This document shows positions 56,601 through 64,000 of a stretch of 64,000 nucleotides of DNA, piece after piece. The DNA lies in contig NZ_PGEN01000001.1 in the NCBI RefSeq assembly GCF_002797435.1, forward strand, positions 1,672,501 to 1,736,500, written 5' to 3'. This DNA is from Sphingomonas koreensis (lineage in GTDB: Bacteria; Pseudomonadota; Alphaproteobacteria; Sphingomonadales; Sphingomonadaceae). Made by a program: the position numbers and the translations under genes. The notes below the pieces were generated by a model. That model made no database searches and was not told the origin of the DNA. It saw only the letters and a list, made by a program, of their open reading frames with translations. Positions within the stretch are counted from its first letter, which is position 1. Every line of letters starts with the position of its first letter.

Positions 56601-56902
56601 CCGGGCACGCGCTGCAGCGCTTCGGCCACCGACTTGTCCGGGAACGAGCCGATATCCTCAGCCGTGATCGAATCGACCACCGTATCGGCGTTACGCTTGC
56701 GGTTCTGCGCCGATTCAAGGTTCCGGCGGGCGCCGGTGATGACCACGTCCTCGGCCGCGGCCTCTTCGCTCGCCGCGGTCTGGACGGCGGCGTCCTGCGC
56801 CGAGGCGGGCATCGCGATCGCGCTGGCGAGCGCGGTGACGCAGATCCCCTGAAACAGATTATGGCGGCGAGCCCCAATCGCCTTGACCGTCGATCCGATC
56901 AT
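53609..56902 (-). CDS. TonB-dependent receptor (chitin/GlcNAc locus)
   Basis: This 1097-residue outer-membrane receptor has a signal peptide (ends near MPASAQ, about residue 36), a TonB-box-like VVITGARRN, a plug with NRKRNADTVVDSITAEDIGSFPDKSVAEALQRVPGI, typical of Xanthomonas/Caulobacter receptors, and a large barrel ending in FQIGARLTF. Its place beside nag and chitinase genes points to uptake of GlcNAc or chito-oligosaccharides. I chose the ATG at 56902 (AAGGGAA 8 bases upstream) over the frame opening at 56962. Operator-like palindromes lie 51-84 bases upstream of it. Confidence 0.9.
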   Translation of the reverse strand: MIGSTVKAIGARRHNLFQGICVTALASAIAMPASAQDAAVQTAASEEAAAEDVVITGARRNLESAQNRKRNADTVVDSITAEDIGSFPDKSVAEALQRVPGITVNRFSGTDDTSHFSAEPSGVIIRGLNQVRSEFNGRDTFSANSSRGLSWQDISPELLGGIDTYKNQTADLIEGGIAGTVNLRTRLPFDSKGRLISLSIKNTYGDIAKKSSPEVSGIISDRWETGIGEIGLMVNGAYAHAITASQGVQFGRMGVFRNAFGELKPTDPAGTQYLKYIPSGIYLRENEYDRKRYGVSAAFQWKSNDESMLLTGQYNRSQYNNSWREYSVFSNVLDLFGRPSDSTIGPPPTPDDLAEVFPLDGTSFKFDDDGDFLSGWWSPPRAYLGDPTATIPDNAYLGLGLNSAGQPFYNRCYGWTGCAGATLRRAPSVDTQSNALRNKQVTQDFGLNFRWDVTDRLRVTVDGQYVDASVGNYNASVTTRSYADTFVDLTGKYPRLEFKPTVATNINLSPGGLVNPNNYHYYAITDHTEDSDGQEFAFRMDAEYDVDSGWLDAIKVGARYADRDQTVRWGAYNWANISNTWTNTQASYFNLDKPVYPTGNYATHSFSSDFFAGNQLTHNSFVFFNMDKLANREDLAKALGRPAIGVGDYFPVCSNAGYRAGETVKDKFGCYLPSEIHKVSERTVAAYAMAKFGGDGLTIGGVRVSGNVGVRLVWTNNATQGAATFANPFTAADRICTPGTDGDTGRPTATAGCVIGASEIAFNNGATVAGTTDVNHFHALPSFNIKFDLTDKLVSRFAYSRAMSRPDFGLLRNFLTVSRVSPNVNDFNNTRVTRDADGRPIAYDWDYTGQMGNPRLKPITADQFDLTFEYYMSSAGSLTLTGFYKKFYDYIQQGSFDLSVTNNGVTEPIRVTGPVNGEGAAIYGAEAAFQTFFDFLPAPFDGLGVQANYTYVKNDGIETVALTNETAGGIAGGGLQYSTTAVKAKALEGVSEHAFNIVGMYEKGKLSARLAYNWRSKFLVTAIDCCVALPVWQEAAGYMDASIRFRATSNIEFIVEGTNLLGTDTVLKQQVNNDGLLKDNAWFKNDRRFQIGARLTF

Positions 56903-56952
56903 TCCCCGATTCCCTTCCCTAATACCCCCGGATCGTTCGATCGATCCTTTAT

Positions 56953-56986
56953 ATGAGACCAATTGCGCAATTGGACTATTACCAAT
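56953..56986. promoter_or_regulatory. Overlapping nag-type palindromes between receptor and nagX
   Basis: CCAATTGCGCAATTGG (56959-56974) is a perfect 16-bp palindrome. ATTGGACTATTACCAAT (56970-56986) overlaps it and has ATTGG/CCAAT arms like GntR nag sites. ATGAGACCAAT at 56953-56963 recurs exactly at 58183-58193. The cluster lies in the gap shared by the divergent receptor and nagX genes. Confidence 0.6.
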
Positions 56987-57078
56987 AGACTACAAATTAC
57001 GCGGTCTGTCCATTGCAAATTTATGGCAGCGTAATGAAATTGCTCCGCGGCATTGGAAGACAATAGGGGGGAGATGCG

Positions 57079-58161
57079 ATGCGCCTGATTTCGCTCGATG
57101 TATTGCGCGGCCTGACCGTGGCGGGGATGATCCTCGTCAACGCGGCGGCCGGGATGAAATATGGCGCCGAGGCGGATGTCGCGCCGATCCTGCTGCACAA
57201 ATCCTGGGAGGGGCTGACGCTGGCGGATCTGGTGTTCCCGGCGTTCCTGACGATGGTCGGTATCGCGATCCCCTTCTCGCTGCGGCAGCGCGCGGCAACC
57301 GGTGCGCCGACCGGCCCGATCCTGAGCCGCACCGGGCGGCTGATCCTGCTCGGCTTCATCCTCTCCAACCTCTACTGGTTCGCCGATTTCGGCGACCGCG
57401 ACTGGCGGCTGTTCGGCGTGCTCCAGCGAATCGGCCTGGTCTATGGCGCGTGCGCACTGCTCTTCCTGTTCGCCGGGCCGCGGGTGCGCATGGCGCTGAT
57501 CGCGGTGCTGCTGATCGGATACTGGCCGCTGGCCCTGCTTCCCGCCCTTGACGGCCTGCCGAACGACATCTGGCAGCGCGGGCATAACTTCGTCGCATCG
57601 GTCGATCGCGTGCTGCTGGGCGACCACCTCTATGTGAAGGGGCCCGAAGGCTATGACCCCGAGGGCATTCTCGGCACCCTGCCCGCAATCGCACAGGGGC
57701 TGATCGGCATTGCGATCGGCGAGCTGCTGCTCAAGCGCGAGGGCCAGCGTACCCGCCTGCTCCTCGCGGCCGGCGCCGCCATGCTCGCGGCGGGTATCGC
57801 CTGGAGCTTCGCCTTCCCGATCGTCAAGGACATCTGGTCCAGCTCCTTCGTGCTGGTGACGGCCGGCATCACGGTGCTCACGCTCGCGGTGCTGCACCAC
57901 GTCCTCGACCGCGAAGGGCGCGCACCCGGCATCGCCGCGACCGCGATGCTGGCCTTCGGCGCCAATGCCATCGCCGCCTACACACTGCACCAGGTCACCT
58001 CGGGCGTCGTCACCTGGGACCTGCTTCTGCTCCCCTTCCACGCCACACGCGCGGCGATCGGCGACCCCATCGCCTCGCTATTCCCGGTCCTGATCTACAT
58101 CGTGCTGATCTGGGCCGCGATGGAGTGGCTGCGGCGCAAGGGCTGGATCATCAAAATCTGA
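57079..58161 (+). CDS. nagX: NagX-like membrane acyltransferase family protein (DUF5009)
   Basis: This 360-residue inner-membrane protein has about ten helices and the signature RLISLDVLRGLTVAGMILVN (2-21) of the heparan-alpha-glucosaminide acetyltransferase-like family, with HKSWEGLTLADLVFPAF and RTGRLILLGFILSN following. NagX proteins recur in GlcNAc loci, where roles in GlcNAc transport or acetylation have been suggested but not settled. GGGGGGAG precedes the ATG. It diverges from the receptor and is followed by the deaminase gene after 98 bases that contain their own operator-like element. Confidence 0.85.
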   Translation: MRLISLDVLRGLTVAGMILVNAAAGMKYGAEADVAPILLHKSWEGLTLADLVFPAFLTMVGIAIPFSLRQRAATGAPTGPILSRTGRLILLGFILSNLYWFADFGDRDWRLFGVLQRIGLVYGACALLFLFAGPRVRMALIAVLLIGYWPLALLPALDGLPNDIWQRGHNFVASVDRVLLGDHLYVKGPEGYDPEGILGTLPAIAQGLIGIAIGELLLKREGQRTRLLLAAGAAMLAAGIAWSFAFPIVKDIWSSSFVLVTAGITVLTLAVLHHVLDREGRAPGIAATAMLAFGANAIAAYTLHQVTSGVVTWDLLLLPFHATRAAIGDPIASLFPVLIYIVLIWAAMEWLRRKGWIIKI

Positions 58162-58182
58162 TCGGCTCGAACATACATCTTG

Positions 58183-58211
58183 ATGAGACCAATATAACCT
58201 ATATAGTACCA
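58183..58211. promoter_or_regulatory. Operator-like element before the deaminase gene
   Basis: ATGAGACCAAT (58183-58193) is identical to the element before the receptor. ATAGTACCA (58203-58211) is the reverse complement of the TGGTACTAT before nagR. It is a candidate NagR site controlling the deaminase-nagA-PTS operon. Confidence 0.5.
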
Positions 58212-58259
58212 ACTTGAACACCGGCCCGACCGGCCGGGGAATTGTGGAGAGATGCTGGA

Positions 58260-59303
58260 ATGGTGCCGAACGCGGCCGGAGCGAGTTTGGGAACGCTGAT
58301 GGAGCGTGAGGCGGCCGAAGCCGGCGCCGCGGTTTCGCGGATGCTGGCGGCGAACCGCGACGCCATAGAACGGGTTGCGGCAAGGCTGCGCGCGTCGCCT
58401 CCGGCGGTGGTCGTGACCTGTGCGCGCGGTTCCTCTGACCATGCGGCGACCTATGCCAAATATCTCATCGAGACGCTGACCGGCGTGCCGACCGCGTCGG
58501 CGGCGCTGTCGGTCGCGTCGCTCTACGACGCGCCGGTGGCGCCCGGGAACGGACTGTGTCTTGCCATCTCGCAGTCGGGAAAGAGTCCGGACCTGCTCGC
58601 GACGGTGGAGCATCAACGCAAGGCAGGCGCCTTCGTCGTGGCGATGGTCAACGCCGAGGATTCGCCGCTCGCCGCGCTCGCCGACATCGTCATCCCGCTC
58701 AAGGCCGGCCCCGAGCGGTCGGTCGCTGCGACCAAATCCTATATCTGCTCGCTCGCGGCGATCGCCGCGCTTGTCGCCGCATGGGCGCAGGACGAAGCGC
58801 TTGAGACGGCGGTCGCCGATCTGCCTGCACAGCTCGAGCGCGCATTCGCGCTCGACTGGTCCGCGGCGGTGACAGCGCTTACCGGCGCGTCGGGCCTGTT
58901 CGTGCTGGGTCGCGGCTATGGCTATGGCATCGCGCAGGAAGCGGCGCTCAAGTTCAAGGAGACCTGCGCGCTCCACGCCGAGAGTTTCAGCGCCGCCGAA
59001 GTGCGTCACGGGCCGATGGCGATCGTCGGCGAAGCATTTCATGTCCTAGCCTTCGCCAGCAGCGACCGCGCGGGCGAGAGCGTGCGCGAAACCGTCGCCG
59101 AATTCCGCAGCCGCGGCGCCGAGGTGCTGCTTGCCGATCCCGCGGCACGCCAGGCCGGCCTTCCGGCGATCGCGGCGCATCCGGCGATCGAGCCGATCCT
59201 GATCGTCCAGAGCTTCTACAAAATGGCCAATGCGCTGGCGCTGGCCCGCGGCTGCGACCCCGATTCGCCGCCCCATCTCAACAAGGTCACCGAAACGCTA
59301 TGA
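58260..59303 (+). CDS. nagB2: SIS-domain glucosamine-6-phosphate deaminase (NagB-II type)
   Basis: This 347-residue protein has two SIS domains and no glutamine amidotransferase domain: TCARGSSDHAATYAKYLIE and AISQSGKSPDLLAT in the first, VLGRGYGYGIAQEAALKFKETCALHAES and VRHGPMAIV in the second. The GlmS-like isomerase fold without the N-terminal domain is the mark of NagB-II, which turns GlcN-6-P into fructose-6-P and ammonia. I chose the ATG at 58260 with GGAG 10 bases upstream over a TTG at 58242. It overlaps nagA in ATGA. Confidence 0.88.
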   Translation: MVPNAAGASLGTLMEREAAEAGAAVSRMLAANRDAIERVAARLRASPPAVVVTCARGSSDHAATYAKYLIETLTGVPTASAALSVASLYDAPVAPGNGLCLAISQSGKSPDLLATVEHQRKAGAFVVAMVNAEDSPLAALADIVIPLKAGPERSVAATKSYICSLAAIAALVAAWAQDEALETAVADLPAQLERAFALDWSAAVTALTGASGLFVLGRGYGYGIAQEAALKFKETCALHAESFSAAEVRHGPMAIVGEAFHVLAFASSDRAGESVRETVAEFRSRGAEVLLADPAARQAGLPAIAAHPAIEPILIVQSFYKMANALALARGCDPDSPPHLNKVTETL

Positions 59304-60460
59304 GGATTCGACTGGAGAACGGCCGGATCGTCACCCCGCAGGGGGTGCTCGACGGTACGGACGTGACCGTTGCCGACGGGACGATCATTGCGCTCACGCC
59401 GGCGAGCGGCAGCGGCGTCGAGCGTAAGATCGATCTGGGCGGCGGCTGGCTGCTGCCCGGCTTCATCGATACGCAGGTGAATGGCGGCGGCGGTGTGCTG
59501 TTCAACGACCAGGCCGATGTCGATGCAATCGCGGCGATCGGCGCTGCGCATGCGCGCTTCGGCACCACCGCCTTCCTGCCGACGCTGATCAGCGACACGC
59601 CCGACCAGATCGCGGCGGCGCTCGACGCGGTCGACGCAGCGATCGAACAAGGCGTTCCGGGCGTGGTTGGCATCCATGTCGAAGGACCCTTCATCAACGA
59701 GGTGAAGCGCGGCATTCACGAGGCGCGGCGCATCCGCCGGCTCGATGCGGATACGCTGGCGCTGTTTACCGCGCCGCGCCGCGGCCGGGTGATGCTGACG
59801 CTCGCGCCCGAACTGTGCGACACCGACGATGTCCGCACCCTGGTGAAGCATGGCGTGATCGTCAGCGCCGGCCACACCAACGCGACCTATGACGAGATGA
59901 TGGCGGCGATCGGCGCGGGGCTCACCGGCTTCACCCACCTGTTCAACGCCATGTCCCCGCTGCACCATCGCAACCCCGGCGCCGTCGGCGCGGCGTTCGA
60001 TTCCGAGAGCTGGTGCGGGATGATCGTCGATGACGCGCATCTGCATCCGGCGGTGGTTCGCCTGGCGGTGCGTGCCAAGGGGATCGAGCGGCTGATGCTC
60101 GTCACCGATGCGATGCCCAGCGTCGGCACCGGCGACACCGAGTTCATGCTGCAGGGCAAGCGGATCATGGTGCGCAACGGCGTCTGCCTGTTCGAGGACG
60201 GCACGCTGGCCGGCACGCATCTCGACATGGCCTCCGCGCTGCGCAACACCGTCGAGGTGACCGGGCTGAGCGTGCCGGACGTGGCGGTGATGGCGAGTAC
60301 GACGCCCGCGCATTTCCTGTCGCTCGACCGGTATGGCGCGCTGGCGCCGGGCAAGCGCGCCGACTGGGTGTGGCTGGACAAGGATCTCCAGCCGCGCGGA
60401 ACCTGGATCGGCGGGGAACCAGTGGCTGACGCAGAAGAATTCGCCCGCGCGGCGCAATAG
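59300..60460 (+). CDS. nagA: N-acetylglucosamine-6-phosphate deacetylase
   Basis: This 386-residue amidohydrolase removes acetate from GlcNAc-6-P in the cytosol. Motifs: LPGFIDTQVNGGGGVLF (about 52-68), GIHVEGPFINEVKRGIHE with the metal-binding glutamate, SAGHTNATYDEM, FTHLFNAMSPLHHRNPGAVG, and VTDAMPSVG with the catalytic aspartate. Length and order are normal. It lies between the deaminase (ATGA overlap) and the PTS protein, 26 bases ahead of the latter. Confidence 0.95.
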   Translation: MRIRLENGRIVTPQGVLDGTDVTVADGTIIALTPASGSGVERKIDLGGGWLLPGFIDTQVNGGGGVLFNDQADVDAIAAIGAAHARFGTTAFLPTLISDTPDQIAAALDAVDAAIEQGVPGVVGIHVEGPFINEVKRGIHEARRIRRLDADTLALFTAPRRGRVMLTLAPELCDTDDVRTLVKHGVIVSAGHTNATYDEMMAAIGAGLTGFTHLFNAMSPLHHRNPGAVGAAFDSESWCGMIVDDAHLHPAVVRLAVRAKGIERLMLVTDAMPSVGTGDTEFMLQGKRIMVRNGVCLFEDGTLAGTHLDMASALRNTVEVTGLSVPDVAVMASTTPAHFLSLDRYGALAPGKRADWVWLDKDLQPRGTWIGGEPVADAEEFARAAQ

Positions 60461-60486
60461 AACAATAGAACAGAGCCGGGGATAGG

Positions 60487-62979
60487 ATGGCATTGATTAT
60501 CACGTCGCCGCTGCGAGGCTGGGCTGCGCCGCTCGACAGCGTTCCGGATCCGGTCTTCGCGCAGCGGATGATGGGCGACGGCGTCGCGATTCAGCCGCTG
60601 GCCGACACGGTCTGCGCGCCGTTCGACGGCGAGGTGGTGACGCTGCACGAAGCGGGGCATGCCGTTTCGCTGCGCAGCGACGAGGGCGCCGAGGTGCTGA
60701 TCCATATCGGCCTCGACACCGTCGGGTTGAAGGGCCGCGGCTTCACGCCGCTGGTCGCCCCCGGTGCCACGGTCGCGCGCGGCGATCCGCTGATCCGGTT
60801 CGACATGGACGCCGTCGCGCTCGGCGCCACCAGCCTGATCACTCCGGTGATCGTCACCAACGCCGAAGCCTTCACGATCACCCGCCGCACCATGGGCCGC
60901 GCGATCGGAGCGCATGAGGAACTGATGGCGCTCGCGCCGGCACGCACACAGCCGCGGCGCTGGTCCGATGACGGCACGGTGATCGAGGAGCGGGTCACGC
61001 TGATCCTGCCCCATGGCATCCACGCCCGCCCCGCCGCGCGGCTGGGCGAATGCGCGCGCCAGTTCGAGGCGGAAATCCACCTGCTCCACGGCGACAAGCG
61101 CGGCGATGCGCGCAGCACCGTCGGGCTGCTCGCGCTCGGCACGAGACTGGGCGACGAACTGGTGGTGCAGGCACGCGGCAGCGACGCCGAAGCCGCGCTG
61201 GCCGCGATCGTCGCCCTGCTGGGATCGGACATGGGCGAAGGCGCGCCGGCGCATGCGCCGGCGATCGCCGTTCCCGCAGCACCCGTATTGCAACCCGGTC
61301 AGATCGGCGGCGTGATCGCCTCGCCCGGCCTCGCCATGGGGCCGGCAGCGCGACTGCGCCAGACCGCGATCGCGGTCGAGCGGGAGGGCAAGGGCGTCGA
61401 TGCAGAGCGCACCGCGCTCGACGCGGCGCGGACCGAGGTTCGCGTACGGATCGGCGCACGCGCCGATGCCGCGGGCGGCAGTGTCGCCGCGGTGATGCGC
61501 GCACATCTTGCGCTGCTTGACGATCCCGAACTGGCAGCAGGCGCCGAGACGCGCATCGCCGCGGGCAACAGCGCAGGCTATGCCTGGCGCGGCGCGGTCC
61601 ACGACCAGATCGCGGCGCTCAAGGCGACCGGCAATGCCCATCTGATCGAGCGAACCGACGATCTCGTCGATATCGAGCGGCAAGTGCTCGGCGTGCTGAC
61701 CGGCATTCCGGCCGAAGCCGATGCGATTGCGGCAGGCGCGATCCTCGTCGCCGACGACCTTCTCCCCTCGCAACTCGTCAGCATTGCGGCGAGCAAGCCG
61801 GCGGGCATCTGCCTGGTGCGTGGCGGCCCGACATCGCATGTCGCGATCCTGTGCGCCGGCATGGGACTGCCCGCGCTGGTGGCGATGGGCGACGCGATCG
61901 AAGCGATCGAGGACGGCACCGCGCTGCTGCTCGATGCCGAAGCGGGCCATGTCACCCCCGATCCGTCGCAGGCCGATGCCGATGCATTCGCGGCCCGCCT
62001 CGCCAAGCGCGAGGCGCGGCGCGATGCCGCGCGGGCCGCTGCGGGCAACGCCTGCCAGACCGCAGACGGCGTGCGGATCGAGCTCTTCGCCAACCTCGGC
62101 ACCGTCGAGGACGCGAAGGCCGCGGCCGCGCAGGGCGCCGAAGGATCGGGGCTGGTCCGCAGCGAATTCCTGTTCCTGGACCGTGAGGACGCGCCGTCCG
62201 AAGACGAGCAGCACGCCGCCTATCAGGGCATCGCCGATGCCCTTCCGGGCAAACCGGTCATCGTTCGCCTGCTCGACGTGGGCGGCGACAAGCCCGCGGC
62301 GTACATCCCGTTCGACGCCGAGGAGAACCCGGCGCTCGGCCTGCGCGGTATCCGCGTCGGGCTGGCGCATCGCGACCTGCTCGAGACGCAGATCCGCGCC
62401 ATCCTGCGCGTCCAGCCCGTCGGCCAGTGCCGCATCATGCTGCCGATGGTGGCGAGCGTGAGCGAGATCCGCGCGGTGCGCGAGGTGGTCGAGCGACTGC
62501 GCGGCGAGATGGGTATCGAGACGCCGATCGAAGTGGGCGTGATGGTCGAGACCCCGGCCGCCGCAATCACCGCCGATCTGCTCGCCGCCGAGGCCGACTT
62601 CCTGTCGATCGGCACCAACGATCTTACCCAATATGTGCTGGCGATGGACCGCGGCAATCCGGCGGTCGCTTCAGGCGTCGATGCGATGCACCCGGCCGTC
62701 CTGCGGATGATCGCCGAAACCTGCCGCCGCGCTACCGCCAAGGGCCGCTGGGTCGGCGTGTGCGGCGGCCTCGCCTCCGATCCCGCCGCCGTGCCGATCC
62801 TGATCGGCCTCGGCGCGACCGAACTCTCGACCGTTCCCGGCTTCGTGCCCGAGGCCAAGGCAATCGTGCGCAGCGTGACGCTGGCCGATGCCCGCGATCA
62901 TGCCGAGCGCGCGTTGCACTGCAGCTCCGCCGCCGAAGTCCGCGCGCTGGCCCGCGCGTTCGAGGAGAAGAACGCATGA
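60487..62979 (+). CDS. Three-domain PTS protein: IIA(Glc)-HPr-Enzyme I
   Basis: This 830-residue fusion carries three phosphotransfer domains: IIA of the glucose type (about 20-145; phospho-H73 in VLIHIGLDTVGL, partner H58), HPr (about 163-250; H179 in LPHGIHARPAARL) and Enzyme I (about 270-825; H451 in GGPTSHVAILCAG, PEP-binding DVGGDKPAAYIPF and GTNDLTQYVLAMDR). One polypeptide can thus pass phosphate from PEP to the NagE permease, with which it overlaps in ATGA. The order IIA-HPr-EI is known from GlcNAc PTS loci of other alphaproteobacteria and xanthomonads. Confidence 0.93.
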   Translation: MALIITSPLRGWAAPLDSVPDPVFAQRMMGDGVAIQPLADTVCAPFDGEVVTLHEAGHAVSLRSDEGAEVLIHIGLDTVGLKGRGFTPLVAPGATVARGDPLIRFDMDAVALGATSLITPVIVTNAEAFTITRRTMGRAIGAHEELMALAPARTQPRRWSDDGTVIEERVTLILPHGIHARPAARLGECARQFEAEIHLLHGDKRGDARSTVGLLALGTRLGDELVVQARGSDAEAALAAIVALLGSDMGEGAPAHAPAIAVPAAPVLQPGQIGGVIASPGLAMGPAARLRQTAIAVEREGKGVDAERTALDAARTEVRVRIGARADAAGGSVAAVMRAHLALLDDPELAAGAETRIAAGNSAGYAWRGAVHDQIAALKATGNAHLIERTDDLVDIERQVLGVLTGIPAEADAIAAGAILVADDLLPSQLVSIAASKPAGICLVRGGPTSHVAILCAGMGLPALVAMGDAIEAIEDGTALLLDAEAGHVTPDPSQADADAFAARLAKREARRDAARAAAGNACQTADGVRIELFANLGTVEDAKAAAAQGAEGSGLVRSEFLFLDREDAPSEDEQHAAYQGIADALPGKPVIVRLLDVGGDKPAAYIPFDAEENPALGLRGIRVGLAHRDLLETQIRAILRVQPVGQCRIMLPMVASVSEIRAVREVVERLRGEMGIETPIEVGVMVETPAAAITADLLAAEADFLSIGTNDLTQYVLAMDRGNPAVASGVDAMHPAVLRMIAETCRRATAKGRWVGVCGGLASDPAAVPILIGLGATELSTVPGFVPEAKAIVRSVTLADARDHAERALHCSSAAEVRALARAFEEKNA

Positions 62980-64000
62980 GGAAGATCCTCGAAACGCTCC
63001 AGCCGCTCGGCCGCGCGCTGATGCTGCCGATCGCGGTGCTGCCCGTCGCGGGCCTGTTGCTGCGCATCGGTCAGCCCGACCTGCTCGACATCGCCTTCGT
63101 GTCCGCCGCGGGTACGGCGATCTTCGGCAATCTGGGCATCCTGTTCGCGATCGGCGTGGCGGTGGGCTTTGCGCGCGACGGCAACGGCGCCGCCGCACTG
63201 GCGGGTGTTACCTGCTATCTCGTCTCGACCACCGGCGCGCAGACGTTCCTGATCGCCCCGCCGGAAGTCGTTGCCGGCCTGCCCGACGCCGCTGCCAAGG
63301 TTGTAGCGCAGGCATGGGCGACGGGGCAGATCGACCGCCTCGAAGTGCCGATCGGCATCATTTCGGGCCTGATCGGCGGCAAATTCTACAACCGGTTCGC
63401 GACCATCGCGCTCCCGGAGTATCTCGCATTTTTCGGCGGCCGCCGCTTCGTGCCCATCGCCGCCGGCATCGCCGGACTGCTGCTCGCCGGCGTCCTCGGC
63501 TACGGCTATGCGCATATCAGCTCGGCGCTCGACGCGGCGAGCCATGCGGTGGTCGAATCCGGCGGCGCGGGCATGTTCGTCTATGGCGTGCTCAACCGGC
63601 TGCTCCTCGTCACCGGGCTTCACCACCTGCTCAACAACGTCGCCTGGTTCCTGGTCGGCGATTTCGGCGGAGCGACCGGCGACCTTGGCCGTTTCTTCGC
63701 GGGCGATCCCAATGCGGGCGCGTTCATGTCGGGTTTCTTCCCGGTGATGATGTTCGGCCTGCCCGCCGCCTGCCTCGCAATGTACCACGAGGCGCGGCCG
63801 GAACGCCGCAAGGCAGTGGGCGGCATGCTCTTCAGCCTTGCCTTCACCAGCTTCCTGACCGGCGTGACCGAACCGATCGAATTCACCTTCATGTTCCTCG
63901 CGCCCGTGCTCTACGCGATCCATGCGGTGCTGACCGGCGTCGCGATGACGCTGATGGACATGCTGGGGATCAAGCTCGGCTTCGGCTTCTCGGCAGGACT
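62976..64000 (+). CDS. nagE: PTS GlcNAc-specific permease (EIIC part), truncated by window end
   Basis: About 341 residues are visible before the window ends. The N-terminus (MRKILETLQPLGRALMLPIAVLPVAGLLLRIG) and later GGKFYNRF, VTGLHHLLNNVAWF and GFFPVMMFGLPAACLAMYHEA, with TSFLTGVTEPIEFTFMFLAP, are typical of the glucose-superfamily EIIC. Gene context points to N-acetylglucosamine. A IIB domain probably follows beyond the window, because the IIA is on the partner protein. The start overlaps the preceding stop (ATGA), and GGAG lies about 10 bases upstream. Confidence 0.92.
   Translation, partial: MRKILETLQPLGRALMLPIAVLPVAGLLLRIGQPDLLDIAFVSAAGTAIFGNLGILFAIGVAVGFARDGNGAAALAGVTCYLVSTTGAQTFLIAPPEVVAGLPDAAAKVVAQAWATGQIDRLEVPIGIISGLIGGKFYNRFATIALPEYLAFFGGRRFVPIAAGIAGLLLAGVLGYGYAHISSALDAASHAVVESGGAGMFVYGVLNRLLLVTGLHHLLNNVAWFLVGDFGGATGDLGRFFAGDPNAGAFMSGFFPVMMFGLPAACLAMYHEARPERRKAVGGMLFSLAFTSFLTGVTEPIEFTFMFLAPVLYAIHAVLTGVAMTLMDMLGIKLGFGFSAG

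Overview
The window is dense, GC-rich chromosomal DNA with no gene-free stretch over about 270 bases, apart from a partly degraded regulator. It looks like a sphingomonad (order Sphingomonadales, Sphingomonas-like). The reasons are the alphaproteobacterial order hisS-prfA-prmC-DUF4167 and miaB...phoH-ybeY-corC-lnt-metK...trmB, large TonB receptors of the Xanthomonas/Caulobacter type, a mannonate dehydratase very like the Novosphingobium enzyme, and a GlcNAc locus with TonB-linked halogenase-like flavoproteins. I saw no tRNA, rRNA, CRISPR array, phage or insertion sequence. Names rest on motifs and remembered families; no database search was possible.

Positions 1-26000 are mostly housekeeping. 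They hold the end of a polysaccharide flippase, a CBS protein, two tandem DUF4139 proteins, a DUF4167 protein, the translation operon hisS-prfA-prmC, then miaB. A TetR regulator diverging from two membrane proteins follows, then phoH-ybeY-corC, a PQQ-type sugar dehydrogenase, a PRC-barrel lipoprotein, a polyhydroxyalkanoate-system protein, lnt and metK. An amidase, an RNB exoribonuclease and two exported proteins of unknown role come before trmB.

Positions 26000-42100 are sugar-acid and polysaccharide catabolism. A galactose operon (galactose 1-dehydrogenase, an SGLT-type symporter, 2-keto-3-deoxygalactonate kinase and aldolase) sits beside a FadR-type regulator that has lost most of its ligand domain. 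Next is a uronic-acid polysaccharide locus. On the minus strand it reads GH105 hydrolase, a secreted protein of unknown fold, a TonB receptor and two alginate-lyase-family enzymes. On the plus strand it reads ManD, a DUF4861 protein and a GntR regulator. Two perfect GTTGT-N3-ACAAC palindromes lie at its two promoter regions. Keto-deoxy sugar acids made here could feed the kinase and aldolase next door.

Positions 42100-64000 hold a dicarboxylate transporter and a chitin/GlcNAc locus: a GH20 hexosaminidase with a cupin/JmjC-like protein, a GH18 chitinase, a NagR-type regulator, a TonB receptor in an operon with three tryptophan-halogenase-like flavoproteins, then NagX, a SIS-domain deaminase, NagA, a three-domain PTS protein (IIA-HPr-EI) and the start of the GlcNAc permease NagE, cut by the window end. 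Chitin would be cut outside or in the periplasm, imported across the outer membrane by the receptor, phosphorylated on entry by the PTS, then deacetylated and deaminated to fructose-6-phosphate.

The most unusual part is the receptor and halogenase-like operon. Its middle flavoprotein has lost the residues needed for halogenation, while its two neighbours keep them.
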